Origin: Lachnospiraceae bacterium
GTDB lineage: Bacteria; Bacillota; Clostridia; Lachnospirales; Lachnospiraceae
Assembly (NCBI GenBank): GCA_022797535.1
Contig: JAAWKU010000010.1
Location: 1 to 41,512, forward strand
Reading direction: 5' to 3'
Length of the DNA: 41,512 nucleotides
Position numbers and translations under genes: made by a program. The notes beneath the pieces are model-generated. The model had not been told where the DNA came from, did not search any database, and worked only from the letters and a program-made list of their open reading frames with translations. This document shows, in pieces, positions 9,895 through 18,066 of this stretch. Within the stretch, counting starts at the first letter, position 1, and each line of letters opens with the position of its first letter.

Positions 9895-11058
9895 ATGGAA
9901 GTGTATTTAGATAATTCCGCAACCACAAGGGCGCTCCCCCAGGTGGCGGAACTGGTGACTAAGATCATGTGCGAGGACTACGGCAATCCCTCCAGCCTGC
10001 ACCGAAAAGGCGTGGAGGCCGAGCAATATCTGCGCTATGCCAGGGAGACGCTGGCAGGCATACTGAAGATTGAGGGGAAGGAGATCCTTTTCACATCGGG
10101 AGGTACGGAGGCGGACAATCTGGCGCTGATCGGCTGCGCCATGGCAAACCGCAGGCAGGGCAATCATCTGATCACCACCCAGGTGGAGCATCCGGCGGTG
10201 CTGCAGCCCATGCAGTATCTGGAGAGTCAGGGGTTCCAGGTCACCTACCTGCCGGTGGACGCATGGGGACGGATTTCCCTGCAGGACCTGGAAAATGCCA
10301 TTCGTCCGGAGACCATTCTGGTGTCCGTGATGCACACCAACAATGAGGTGGGAGCGCTGCAGCCCATCCAGGAGGCAGGGGCGTTGATCAAGCGGCGCAA
10401 TCCGTCCATCCTGTTCCATGTGGACGCCGTACAGGGTTTCGGCAAGTGCAGGATCCTGCCCCGGCGTATGCAGATCGACCTGCTCTCCGTGAGCAGTCAT
10501 AAAATCCACGGCCCCAAGGGCGTGGGATTTCTCTATGTGGGGGAGAGGGTGAAAATCCAGCCCATCGTTCACGGAGGGGGACAACAGAAAAACATGCGTT
10601 CCGGGACGGAGAACGTGCCCGGCATCGCCGGGATGGCCAAGGCGGCGGAAATGATTTACGCCCATCTGGACCAGGATGTGGAGCGACTGTATGAATTAAA
10701 AGAGTACTTTGTGGATCGGATCAGCCAGCTTCAGGGGATTCGGATCAACGGCGTTCCCCAGGAGGGCTGCCGCGCCTCGGCGCCTCATGTGGTGAGTGTC
10801 TCCATCGCAGGGGTCCGCAGCGAGGTGATGCTGCACGCTCTGGAAGAAAAGGGGATCTATGTATCTGCCGGGAGCGCCTGTGCTTCTAACAAGCCCCAGA
10901 CCTCGGCCACTTTAAAGGCCATGAAGCTGCCCAGGGAACTGTGGGACAGCACCATACGGTTCAGCTTTTCCGTCTATACCACCAGGGAAGAAATTGACTA
11001 TACATTGGGGATAATGTATGATATGATTCCTATGTTGAGAAAATACACACGCCGATGA
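9895..11058 (+). CDS. Cysteine desulfurase, NifZ-like partner of ThiI
   Basis: PLP enzyme that takes sulfur from cysteine as a persulfide. The start MEVYLDNSATTR at 9895 follows GAGGGGAG; an upstream in-frame ATG at 9853 has no such site. In the 387-residue protein the PLP lysine is K203 in SSHKIHGPKG. The substrate-site motif HVDAVQ is at about 175-180. The persulfide Cys is C329 in SAGSAC, on a short loop as in the NifS/NifZ group rather than the longer IscS loop. thiI follows 182 nt later on the same strand. In B. subtilis the NifZ desulfurase is encoded beside ThiI and supplies sulfur for 4-thiouridine in tRNA; the same role is inferred here from the pairing, although a wider role cannot be excluded. 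Confidence 0.9.
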   Translation: MEVYLDNSATTRALPQVAELVTKIMCEDYGNPSSLHRKGVEAEQYLRYARETLAGILKIEGKEILFTSGGTEADNLALIGCAMANRRQGNHLITTQVEHPAVLQPMQYLESQGFQVTYLPVDAWGRISLQDLENAIRPETILVSVMHTNNEVGALQPIQEAGALIKRRNPSILFHVDAVQGFGKCRILPRRMQIDLLSVSSHKIHGPKGVGFLYVGERVKIQPIVHGGGQQKNMRSGTENVPGIAGMAKAAEMIYAHLDQDVERLYELKEYFVDRISQLQGIRINGVPQEGCRASAPHVVSVSIAGVRSEVMLHALEEKGIYVSAGSACASNKPQTSATLKAMKLPRELWDSTIRFSFSVYTTREEIDYTLGIMYDMIPMLRKYTRR

Positions 11059-11239
11059 GGAGCCGGGAGCCGGGGGCATGTTCCCCGGTATCCCTTTTCC
11101 GAAGATTTCCGGGAGCAGAATCTGGGAGCGGAAGGAAGAGCCGGTTTCCGGCACAGGCGGAACGGAGCGTCGATTCCAGGCTCAGGCGGAAATGGCCTTG
11201 CCGGACGCCGTGGTGTCGACAGGAGAGACGAGGAGAATT

Positions 11240-12421
11240 ATGTTTACTGCATTTTTGATTAAATATGCCGAGATCGGTATAAAGGGAAGAAACCGATATC
11301 TGTTTGAGGACGCGCTGGTCCGGCAGATTAAATATGCCTTGAAAAGGTGCGAGGGTGAGTTCGAGATCCGCAAAACCATGGGACGTATTTTTGTGGAGGC
11401 CCAGGGAGCATTTGACTTTGACGAGACGGCGGAGCAGCTTCGGAGAGTCTTTGGCATCTGGGGCATCTGCCCGGTGATCTATGTGGAGGATCAGGGCTGG
11501 GAGAAGCTCTGTGAGGAAGTGGTGGCTTATCTGGGGGAGATGTACCCGGAAAAGAACCGCACCTTCAAGGTCAATGCCCGGCGCAGCCGCAAGAATTATC
11601 CCAGGGATTCCATGGAGATCAACCGGGATCTGGGTGAGGTGATCCTGGGAGCTTTCCCGGAGATGCGGGTGGACGTGCACCATCCGGATATCCTGTTGAA
11701 TATCGAAGTGCGGGAAAAGATATACGTGTACTCCGAGACAATCCCCGGCCCCGGCGGTATGCCCGTGGGCACCGGCGGCAAGGCCATGCTGCTTCTCTCC
11801 GGGGGGATTGATTCGCCGGTGGCCGGCTATATGGTAGCCAAAAGAGGGGTTAAAATAGACGCCGTATATTTCCATGCGCCGCCTTATACCAGCGACCGCG
11901 CCAAGCAGAAAGTGGTGGATCTGGCCAGGCTGGTGTCCCGCTATACAGGCCCAATCTATCTGCATGTGATTAATTTTACAGATATTCAGATGTATATCTA
12001 TGAGAATGCGCCCCATGAGGAACTGACCATCATCATGCGCCGGTATATGATGCGGATTGCGGAAGCCATCGCCAAAGAGACGGAATGTCTGGGGCTGGTC
12101 ACCGGGGAGAGCATCGGGCAGGTGGCCTCCCAGACCATGAGTTCCCTGATTGCCACCAACGAGGTGTGCGAATTGCCGGTGTACCGTCCTCTGATCGGCT
12201 TTGACAAGGAGGAAATCGTGGAGGTGGCCAAGAAGATTGACACCTATGAGACCTCCATACAGCCTTTTGAGGATTGCTGTACCATATTTGTGGCCAGGCA
12301 TCCGGTGACCAAGCCTAATGTGAACATTATCCGTAAGCATGAGAGGCATATGGTGCAAAAGCTGGAAGAATTGATGAGAACCGCGCTGGAGACGGACGAG
12401 CTCATCATTGTGTCGCAGTGA
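11240..12421 (+). CDS. thiI: tRNA 4-thiouridine synthetase ThiI (no rhodanese domain)
   Basis: Makes 4-thiouridine at tRNA position 8 using sulfur handed over by a cysteine desulfurase. The start MFTAFLIKYAEIG at 11240 follows GAGGAG; the open frame upstream of it (from 11078) has no RBS and does not look like coding sequence. In the 393-residue protein, the N-terminal ferredoxin-like and THUMP domains span about 1-165. The PP-loop ATP pyrophosphatase has LLLSGGIDSPVAGY (184-197). The late motif FEDCCTIFVARHPVTKP (343-359) carries Cys 346/347. It ends without the C-terminal rhodanese domain of E. coli ThiI, as is common in Firmicutes, so a second persulfide carrier step is absent. The gene follows the cysteine desulfurase. 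Confidence 0.95.
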   Translation: MFTAFLIKYAEIGIKGRNRYLFEDALVRQIKYALKRCEGEFEIRKTMGRIFVEAQGAFDFDETAEQLRRVFGIWGICPVIYVEDQGWEKLCEEVVAYLGEMYPEKNRTFKVNARRSRKNYPRDSMEINRDLGEVILGAFPEMRVDVHHPDILLNIEVREKIYVYSETIPGPGGMPVGTGGKAMLLLSGGIDSPVAGYMVAKRGVKIDAVYFHAPPYTSDRAKQKVVDLARLVSRYTGPIYLHVINFTDIQMYIYENAPHEELTIIMRRYMMRIAEAIAKETECLGLVTGESIGQVASQTMSSLIATNEVCELPVYRPLIGFDKEEIVEVAKKIDTYETSIQPFEDCCTIFVARHPVTKPNVNIIRKHERHMVQKLEELMRTALETDELIIVSQ

Positions 12422-12490
12422 GATGGAAACTGTTCTGGAAGTGGAACGATTCTGCAGGCAGGATCGGCGATATGCGGACAGAGATAAGTA

Positions 12491-12527
12491 TGGCCCGGCC
12501 ATGTATGTATGAAAAGAGGCCGGGCCA
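12491..12527. terminator. Hairpin between convergent thiI and HPr-like gene
   Basis: TGGCCCGGCC (12491-12500) and its perfect complement (12518-12527) form a 10-bp GC-rich stem with a 17-nt loop. It sits between the thiI stop and the end of the minus-strand gene at 12548. T-tracts are poor on both sides, but the position suggests a shared bidirectional terminator. Confidence 0.65.
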
Positions 12528-12547
12528 AACTATAGGGATTCGTGGCA

Positions 12548-12778
12548 TTACAGGGTGTAGGGCGCCAGCGCCGCCAACACATCTTCCACATTCTCCTCGG
12601 CATGAATGTTTAAGTCGATGGGTTTGGACAGGTCCAGGCTAAAGATGCCCATGATGGATTTGGCGTCGATCACATATCTGCCGGACACCAGATCAAAATC
12701 GTAGTCAAACTTGGTGATGTCGTTCACAAAGGACTTCACTTTGTCAATGGAATTAAGAGAAATCTGTATTGTTTTCAA
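12548..12778 (-). CDS. HPr-fold protein lacking the catalytic His (Crh-like?)
   Basis: A 76-residue protein with a TTG start at 12778, 8 nt after AAGGAGG. The second half matches HPr: GRYVIDAKSIMGIFSLDLS lines up with the HPr segment around regulatory Ser46 (KSIMGxxSL), with Ser41 here in that place, and NIHAEENVEDVLAAL matches the last helix. The N-terminal active-site motif GIHARPA with His15 is missing; the equivalent stretch reads NSIDKVKSF. It therefore should not carry phosphate from enzyme I. B. subtilis Crh likewise lacks His15 but keeps Ser46 and works only in catabolite control; a similar regulatory role is an inference. Product names such as 'HPr family phosphocarrier protein' would be misleading. 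It is transcribed divergently from mtaB. Confidence 0.8.
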   Translation of the reverse strand: MKTIQISLNSIDKVKSFVNDITKFDYDFDLVSGRYVIDAKSIMGIFSLDLSKPIDLNIHAEENVEDVLAALAPYTL

Positions 12779-12818
12779 TGTATTTACCTCCTTGCTGTTT
12801 GTCTTTGCTTCTGCTACC

Positions 12819-12847
12819 ATATTAATGGCAGTATGATTAAAAGTCAA
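12819..12847 (-). promoter_or_regulatory. Promoter of the HPr-like gene
   Basis: Read on the minus strand: TTGACT (12847-12842), 17 bp, TAATAT (12824-12819). Transcription would begin near 12812 and give a leader of about 35 nt. An opposing TATGAT at 12832-12837 on the plus strand could be the -10 for mtaB, so the two promoters may overlap. Confidence 0.65.
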
Positions 12848-12880
12848 GAAGAAAACAATACAAAAAAAGTGGGGAATCCT

Positions 12881-14263
12881 ATGAAAAATGTTGCATTTCA
12901 CAATCTGGGCTGTAAGGTGAATTCTTACGAGATGGATTATGTGCGGCAAATATTGCAGGAGAAGGGATACCATATAGTTCCCTTTGAGGAAAAAGCCGAT
13001 ATATATATCATCAACACCTGCACGGTGACAAACATAGCGGACCGCAAGAGCAGGCAGATGCTGCACCGGGCCCGGGCGCTGAATCCCCAGGCTCTGGTGG
13101 TGGCCATGGGCTGCTATGTGCAGGCAGGCCAGGAAGAAGCGCTTCAGGATGCCTGTATTGATCTGGCCATCGGGAACAACCGAAAGAAGGATGCAGTTCG
13201 GATTTTGGAGGAATATCTGGAAGCAGCGCCTTACCAGGATGAATCAGTATCCCGCAAAACCCTGGGTGGCAGCACAGTCATAGACATCGGCCATACCCAT
13301 GAATATGAGGAGATGCAGCTTAAAAAATCGGCGGAACACACCAGGGCCTATGTGAAGATCCAGGACGGCTGTAACCAGTTTTGCAGCTATTGCGTGATTC
13401 CTTACGCCCGGGGGCGGGTGCGCAGCCGCCTCCAGGAGGATGTGCTGCGGGAAATCCGGGGCATGGTGGCAGCAGGCTACCGGGAAGTGGTACTGACCGG
13501 GATTCATATCAGCTCCTACGGCATAGATCAGACCCTGGAGGGGCAGACTTCATCGGGGGACTACCGGGGGAGGTCCCGGCTGATTGAACTGGTGGAGGCG
13601 ATACAGGAGGTGGAAGGGCTTGAACGGATACGGCTGGGTTCTCTGGAGCCCCGGATCGTGACGGAGGATTTCGTGGCGCGCCTGGCGGTCTGCGACAAGC
13701 TGTGTCCCCATTTCCACCTGTCTCTGCAGAGTGGCTGTGACGCCACGCTGAAACGGATGAATAGACATTACACCGCCGGGGAATACTTACAGAGTGTAGA
13801 ACGATTGCGCAGGGCTTTTACATATCCCGCCATCACCACAGATGTGATAGTGGGCTTCCCCGGAGAGACGGAGGAGGACTTTGAGACTTGCAGGCGGTTC
13901 CTGGAACAGGCAGAATTATACGAGATGCATATCTTTAAGTACTCCCGGCGCAGGGGAACCGTGGCCGACCGGCTGCCGGACCAACTGACGGACGCGGTGA
14001 AAAGCCGCCGCAGCGCGCTGCTGCAGCAGTTGGAGAAGGAGCAGTCCCGGGCTTTTCGAAGCAGATACATAGGGCGGGAAGCGGAAGTCCTGTTTGAGGA
14101 GACCAGGGAACTGGGCGGAGGCCCCTGTCAGGTGGGGTACACAAGAGACTATGTCCGGGTAGCGCTGCCCGGCGCCCAGCCTCTGCAGGGCAGACTGGGG
14201 CTGGTGCGGATCAGCGGGTTTTTCACGGATGATGTAATGCTGGCACAGCCGTTACAGCTTTGA
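12881..14263 (+). CDS. mtaB: tRNA t6A37 methylthiotransferase MtaB
   Basis: Radical-SAM enzyme that converts t6A37 to ms2t6A37 in ANN-decoding tRNAs. The start MKNVAFHNLGCK at 12881 follows GTGGGG; the upstream in-frame ATG at 12833 adds a non-conserved Asn/Lys-rich stretch. In the 460-residue protein the auxiliary 4Fe-4S cluster ligands are C11, C47 and C78 (NLGCKVNS, NTCTVTN, MGCYVQ) and the radical-SAM triad is C164, C168 and C171 (DGCNQFCSYC). A TRAM-type RNA-binding region is at the C-terminus. MtaB rather than MiaB is supported by the sequence style (HNLGCKVNSYE) and by the Firmicutes gene order prmA-rsmE-mtaB. Confidence 0.93.
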   Translation: MKNVAFHNLGCKVNSYEMDYVRQILQEKGYHIVPFEEKADIYIINTCTVTNIADRKSRQMLHRARALNPQALVVAMGCYVQAGQEEALQDACIDLAIGNNRKKDAVRILEEYLEAAPYQDESVSRKTLGGSTVIDIGHTHEYEEMQLKKSAEHTRAYVKIQDGCNQFCSYCVIPYARGRVRSRLQEDVLREIRGMVAAGYREVVLTGIHISSYGIDQTLEGQTSSGDYRGRSRLIELVEAIQEVEGLERIRLGSLEPRIVTEDFVARLAVCDKLCPHFHLSLQSGCDATLKRMNRHYTAGEYLQSVERLRRAFTYPAITTDVIVGFPGETEEDFETCRRFLEQAELYEMHIFKYSRRRGTVADRLPDQLTDAVKSRRSALLQQLEKEQSRAFRSRYIGREAEVLFEETRELGGGPCQVGYTRDYVRVALPGAQPLQGRLGLVRISGFFTDDVMLAQPLQL

Positions 14264-14264
14264 C

Positions 14265-14293
14265 TTGAAATTTTCTGACAAATAGAGTATGAT
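14265..14293 (+). promoter_or_regulatory. Promoter of ireB-ruvX-DUF1292 operon
   Basis: TTGAAA (14265-14270), 17 bp, TATGAT (14288-14293). The -35 begins one base after the mtaB stop codon. The leader to ireB is about 25-30 nt and contains GTGGAGG. Confidence 0.75.
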
Positions 14294-14326
14294 TAGAAAA
14301 TAGCAGGATACATTCGTGGAGGACAT

Positions 14327-14593
14327 ATGCAGGATTTAGGGAATACACAATACTTCAAAGTACAGACAGAGCCGGTAAAAGGTGTAAAAGTAATCCTTGC
14401 CACCGTATATGAAGCGCTGACAGAAAAGGGGTATGACCCGGTCAATCAGATTGTGGGTTATATCATGAGCGGGGACCCCACCTATATCACCAGCCACAAG
14501 AGCGCGCGCAGTATGATTATGAAGGTGGAGCGGGACGAGATCGTGGAGGAACTGCTGACCGAGTATATCCGCCATAACCAGTGGCATGCCTAG
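14327..14593 (+). CDS. ireB: IreB-family regulatory protein
   Basis: Small cytoplasmic regulator of the IreB/YrzL family (formerly DUF965). In enterococci IreB is phosphorylated by the PASTA kinase IreK and modulates cephalosporin tolerance. The 88 residues match the family in length and motifs: [44 protein letters not shown] and a C-terminal LTEYIRHN. The family threonines near the N-terminus may be the phosphosites; T7 and T14 are visible. ruvX and a DUF1292 gene follow, the same trio as yrzL-yrrK-yrzB in B. subtilis. Confidence 0.93.
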   Translation: MQDLGNTQYFKVQTEPVKGVKVILATVYEALTEKGYDPVNQIVGYIMSGDPTYITSHKSARSMIMKVERDEIVEELLTEYIRHNQWHA

Positions 14594-14607
14594 GCGGGAG
14601 GATCGTT

Positions 14608-15072
14608 ATGCGTGTTATGGGGCTTGACTTCGGATCAAAGACAGTGGGAGTTGCCGTCAGCGATCCTCTGGGCATCACGGCCCAGGGACTGGAGATCATC
14701 CGGCGCAGGGAGGAGAATAAGCTGCGTCAGACCTATGCCAGGATAGAGGCGCTGATTGTGGAATACCAGGTGGAGGAGATCGTGCTGGGCCTGCCTAAGA
14801 ACATGAACGCCACGGAGGGCGAGCGGGCAGGACTCACCAGAGAATTCAGGGAAGGGCTGGAGCGCAGGACAGGCCTTCCCGTAACGCTTTGGGACGAGAG
14901 GCTGACCACGGTAGCAGCGGACAAGGCTATGATGGAGGCCGGCATACGCAGGGAGCGCCGCAGGGATTATGTGGATATGATTGCCGCAAGCCTGATCCTG
15001 CAGGCTTATCTGGACTACCGGGCCATGGGAAAGGATGTTGACACGGCGGCCGAAAAGGGCTCCGGAGAATGA
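14608..15072 (+). CDS. ruvX: RuvX/YqgF Holliday-junction resolvase-like nuclease
   Basis: RNase H-fold protein of the YqgF family, implicated in pre-16S rRNA 5'-end maturation and possibly Holliday-junction resolution. The start [19 protein letters not shown] at 14608 follows GGGAGG; an open frame nine codons upstream is without RBS. It has 154 residues. Acidic active-site residues are D6 in LDFG, E64 in IVLGLPKNM context (VEEIVLGLP) and the late Asp in the [11 protein letters not shown] helix, with the WDERLTT motif before it. ireB ends 14 nt upstream. Confidence 0.93.
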   Translation: MRVMGLDFGSKTVGVAVSDPLGITAQGLEIIRRREENKLRQTYARIEALIVEYQVEEIVLGLPKNMNATEGERAGLTREFREGLERRTGLPVTLWDERLTTVAADKAMMEAGIRRERRRDYVDMIAASLILQAYLDYRAMGKDVDTAAEKGSGE

Positions 15073-15115
15073 GACGCCGGGAGCCGGAGCCGGTGCGCTT
15101 ATAAGGAGGAAAATT

Positions 15116-15379
15116 TTGGGAAAACTGGAGAAAATAACCTTTCATCCCGACGGCGAAGCGCCGGTGGATTTTTTCGTGTTGGAACAGACCAGGATCGGGG
15201 GCTACAACTATATCCTGGTGACGGACACTGAGGAGGGCGACGGGGAGGCCCTGATTCTCAAGGACACATCCCAGGACGGGGAAGAGGAAAGTGTGTTTGT
15301 CATTGTGTCGGATGACGAGGAACTGCGGGCGGTGGCCGGCGTGTTTGAAAACATGCTGGAAGATGTGGAATTTGTGTAG
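15116..15379 (+). CDS. DUF1292 family protein (YrzB-like)
   Basis: A small acidic cytoplasmic protein of unknown function. The start is TTG at 15116, seven bases after AAGGAGG (15103-15109). The 87-residue product begins (M)GKLEKITFHPDGEAPVDFFVLEQT and ends with DELRAV-like and ENMLEDVEFV segments typical of DUF1292. It is the third member of the conserved ireB-ruvX-DUF1292 trio. Its acidic character and conservation suggest a protein partner, but none is established. Confidence 0.85.
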   Translation: MGKLEKITFHPDGEAPVDFFVLEQTRIGGYNYILVTDTEEGDGEALILKDTSQDGEEESVFVIVSDDEELRAVAGVFENMLEDVEFV

Positions 15380-15390
15380 GGTTCAGCGAC

Positions 15391-15437
15391 GCTCCCGGAC
15401 AGGGGGGCTTTTCGTTACCGCCCGGAATTAATACAAT
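15391..15437 (+). promoter_or_regulatory. Short terminator followed by possible rnj promoter
   Basis: GCTCCC (15391-15396) can pair with GGGGGC (15403-15408, one G-U pair) and is followed by TTTT, a short terminator-like hairpin for the preceding operon. TACAAT at 15432-15437 is a good -10, but the hexamer 17 bp upstream (TTTTCG) is a poor -35. Both readings are tentative. Confidence 0.35.
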
Positions 15438-15488
15438 ATCCTAAAGGAATCCGTGATATGCATGTAGTGAAAAATTGGAGGAATATCA

Positions 15489-17171
15489 TTGAACAGGAAA
15501 AAAGAGAATAAGAGCGAAGGCGCGTCCAAACTGAAGATTATCCCTTTGGGCGGCCTGGAGCAGATTGGAATGAACATTACTGCCTTTGAATATGAGGACA
15601 GTATTATTGTGGTGGACTGCGGGCTGGCCTTCCCGGCGGACGACATGCTGGGCATCGACCTGGTGATCCCGGATATCACCTATCTGAAAGAAAACGCGGA
15701 CAAGGTCAGGGGCTTTGTGATTACCCATGGACATGAGGATCATATCGGCGCTTTGCCCTATGTATTGAAGGAGATCAATGTGCCTGTGTACGCCACCCGG
15801 CTGACCATGGGCATTATCGAAAATAAGCTGAAAGAGCACAATCTGATGAAAGGGACCAAGCGTAAGGTGGTGAAATTCGGACAGTCCATCAACTTGGGTC
15901 AGTTCCGGGTGGAATATATCAAGACCAATCACAGCATCGTGGACGCGGCGGCTCTGGCCATCTATTCCCCTGCGGGCACGGTGGTGCACACCGGCGATTT
16001 CAAGGTGGACTACACCCCGGTATTCGGCGACGCCATTGACCTGCCCCGCTTTGCGGAGATTGGTAAAAAGGGCGTGCTGGCGCTGATGTGCGAATCCACC
16101 AATGCGGAGCGGCCTGGTTTTACTCCGTCTGAGCGCACGGTGGGAAAGACTTTCGATACACTGTTTGAGGAGCATAAGAACACCCGTATTTTCGTGGCTA
16201 CTTTCGCTTCCAACGTGGACAGAGTGCAGCAGATTATCAACTCGGCCTACAAGTTTGGCCGCAAGGTGGTGGTGGAAGGCCGCAGCATGGTGAATGTGAT
16301 TGAGACCGCCATCAACCTGGGCTGCATCAATATCCCGGATAATACGCTGATAGAGATTGACCAGCTGAAGAATTATCCGGACGAGCAGCAGGTGATCATC
16401 ACCACGGGCAGCCAGGGCGAGAGCATGGCGGCCCTGAGCCGCATGGCCGGGGATATGCACAAGAAAATCACCATCGGCCACGGGGATACGGTTATCCTTT
16501 CCTCCAGTCCCATACCGGGCAATGAGAAGGCAGTGACCAAGATCATCAACGAACTGCTGCGGAAGGGAGCGGATGTGATTTTCCAGGACACCCATGTGTC
16601 CGGACATGCCTGCCAGGAGGAGATCAAACTGATTTACACCCTGGTGCATCCCAAGTATTCCATCCCCGTCCATGGGGAGTATAAGCATCTGAAGGCCCAG
16701 GCCAAAATTGCGGAGAACCTGGGAATTGACAAGAACAATATCTTCATCCTGTCCTCCGGCGACGTGCTGGAACTGGATGATAAAAAGGCCAGCGTTACCG
16801 GCCATGTGCCTGTGGGAAGTATCCTGGTGGACGGCCTGGGCGTGGGTGATGTGGGCAATGTGGTGCTGCGGGACAGGCAGCATCTGGCGGAGGACGGTAT
16901 CCTGATCGTGGTCATGAGCCTGGACAAGTACAGCGGCCAGTTGGCGGCAGGGCCGGACATCGTATCCAGAGGGTTCGTCTATGTGCGGGAGTCGGATGAG
17001 CTGATGGAGGAGGCGCGCCATGTGGTGGACAATGCCCTCTCCGGCTGTATTGACCGTGGGATTACGGACTGGGGCAAACTCAAGAGTACCACAAAAGACG
17101 TGCTGGGCGAATATGTCTGGAAAAAGACCAAGAGACGTCCCATGATCCTGCCCATCATTATGGAAGTGTAG
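15489..17171 (+). CDS. Ribonuclease J
   Basis: Metallo-beta-lactamase/beta-CASP ribonuclease with 5'-3' exonuclease and endonuclease activity in mRNA decay and rRNA maturation. The start is TTG at 15489 after TTGGAGGAAT. In the 560-residue protein the zinc motif THGHEDHIG has H80, H82, D84 and H85. Further ligands and beta-CASP motifs are HTGDFK, CESTNAERPGFTPSE, GRSMVNVI, HVSGHACQEE and HGEYKHLKAQA. The full-length C-terminal domain is present. Whether it is RNase J1 or J2 cannot be told from this locus alone, but the catalytic ligands are intact. A YlbF-like gene follows closely. Confidence 0.93.
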   Translation: MNRKKENKSEGASKLKIIPLGGLEQIGMNITAFEYEDSIIVVDCGLAFPADDMLGIDLVIPDITYLKENADKVRGFVITHGHEDHIGALPYVLKEINVPVYATRLTMGIIENKLKEHNLMKGTKRKVVKFGQSINLGQFRVEYIKTNHSIVDAAALAIYSPAGTVVHTGDFKVDYTPVFGDAIDLPRFAEIGKKGVLALMCESTNAERPGFTPSERTVGKTFDTLFEEHKNTRIFVATFASNVDRVQQIINSAYKFGRKVVVEGRSMVNVIETAINLGCINIPDNTLIEIDQLKNYPDEQQVIITTGSQGESMAALSRMAGDMHKKITIGHGDTVILSSSPIPGNEKAVTKIINELLRKGADVIFQDTHVSGHACQEEIKLIYTLVHPKYSIPVHGEYKHLKAQAKIAENLGIDKNNIFILSSGDVLELDDKKASVTGHVPVGSILVDGLGVGDVGNVVLRDRQHLAEDGILIVVMSLDKYSGQLAAGPDIVSRGFVYVRESDELMEEARHVVDNALSGCIDRGITDWGKLKSTTKDVLGEYVWKKTKRRPMILPIIMEV

Positions 17172-17216
17172 GAGAATCGGCGTATGTGCCTGCGGGGCGG
17201 GCAGACAGGAGTTGAG

Positions 17217-17546
17217 ATGAAGCTGGAAGGATGTCTGGATCAGGCCGTTGAGGCCTTGATTGGCGCGATAAAGGGATCGGACGCATATGGAAAATACCTC
17301 TCTGCACTTGCGGCGGTAAAGCAGCAGCCAGAGCTGAAGCAGCAGATCGACCAGTTCCGCCGGGAAAATTATGTGATGCAGAACACCGGTGATATGGCGT
17401 TTGAGCGGATCGAACAGTTTGAGCGGGAGTACTTGGATTTCCGGGAGAACCCGCTGGTGTCGGATTTCCTGGCGGCGGAGCTGGCTCTGTGCCGCACAAT
17501 CCAGCAGATTAATTTCAATATTACGGAAGCATTGGATTTTGAGTAG
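17217..17546 (+). CDS. YlbF/YmcA family protein
   Basis: A helical protein of the Com_YlbF family. In B. subtilis YlbF, YmcA and YaaT form the Y-complex that steers RNase Y and affects competence and biofilm formation. The start at 17217 (MKLEGCLDQAVEALIGAIKG) follows CAGGAG; an upstream GTG/ATG frame lacks one. The 109-residue product is all-helical in pattern, with the family features YLSALAAVKQQPELKQQIDQF and NPLVSDFLAAELALCRTIQQI. It sits 45 nt after the RNase J stop, which fits a role in RNA turnover. No YmcA partner is visible here. Confidence 0.75.
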   Translation: MKLEGCLDQAVEALIGAIKGSDAYGKYLSALAAVKQQPELKQQIDQFRRENYVMQNTGDMAFERIEQFEREYLDFRENPLVSDFLAAELALCRTIQQINFNITEALDFE

Positions 17547-17564
17547 GGAACAGGTGATACAGGC

Positions 17565-18062
17565 ATGAATGCAAAAACTCTGATAGCTGCGGTATGCGGC
17601 ACAATATTGAAGGTGGCGGCGGTGGCTCTGATCATCATGATGATCTATCGCGGCGCCATCATGGCTTATGACTATGGCTACAGGATCTTTGAGGAGCCGG
17701 CTGTTTCTGCCGGAGAGGGCCGGGTGGTCAGTGTGACCATCACGGAGGACATGTCCGCCGGCGAAATGGGGCGGCTGTTCCTGAGCAAAGGGCTGATCCG
17801 GGACGACAGGCTGTTTGTGCTGCAGTACTATCTGTCCGAGTTTCGCAAGGAACTGAAAACGGGAGATTTTGAGCTGAGTACCGCCATGACGGTGGATGAG
17901 ATGATGGAAGCCATGACCCAGGAGCCGGCGGAGCCTACACCGGAGTCGGCAGGCATGGATGATCTGCCCCCGGATGTTACCGACCCGGGGCAGGAGCCCG
18001 GCGGCGATGAACAGTCGGAGGACGGACAGGGCGGAGGCGGAATCCCTCAGGGGGCCGAATAA
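17565..18062 (+). CDS. Short MltG-like membrane protein without catalytic domain
   Basis: A 165-residue protein with one N-terminal membrane helix (about 12-30, VAAVALIIMMIY). Residues about 50-125 look like the LysM-like domain of the endolytic transglycosylase MltG/YrrL: VTITEDMSAGEMGRLFLSKGLI, then LKTGDFELSTAMTVDEMMEAM. The YceG catalytic domain that should follow is absent; instead there is a Pro/Glu/Gly-rich tail ending in a natural stop. By gene order it stands where yrrL/mltG lies in B. subtilis, just before the trmR homologue. It cannot cleave glycan by that mechanism, so it may be a regulator or binding subunit. Such short forms occur in Clostridia; the function is unknown. Confidence 0.75.
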   Translation: MNAKTLIAAVCGTILKVAAVALIIMMIYRGAIMAYDYGYRIFEEPAVSAGEGRVVSVTITEDMSAGEMGRLFLSKGLIRDDRLFVLQYYLSEFRKELKTGDFELSTAMTVDEMMEAMTQEPAEPTPESAGMDDLPPDVTDPGQEPGGDEQSEDGQGGGGIPQGAE

Positions 18063-18066
18063 TTGC

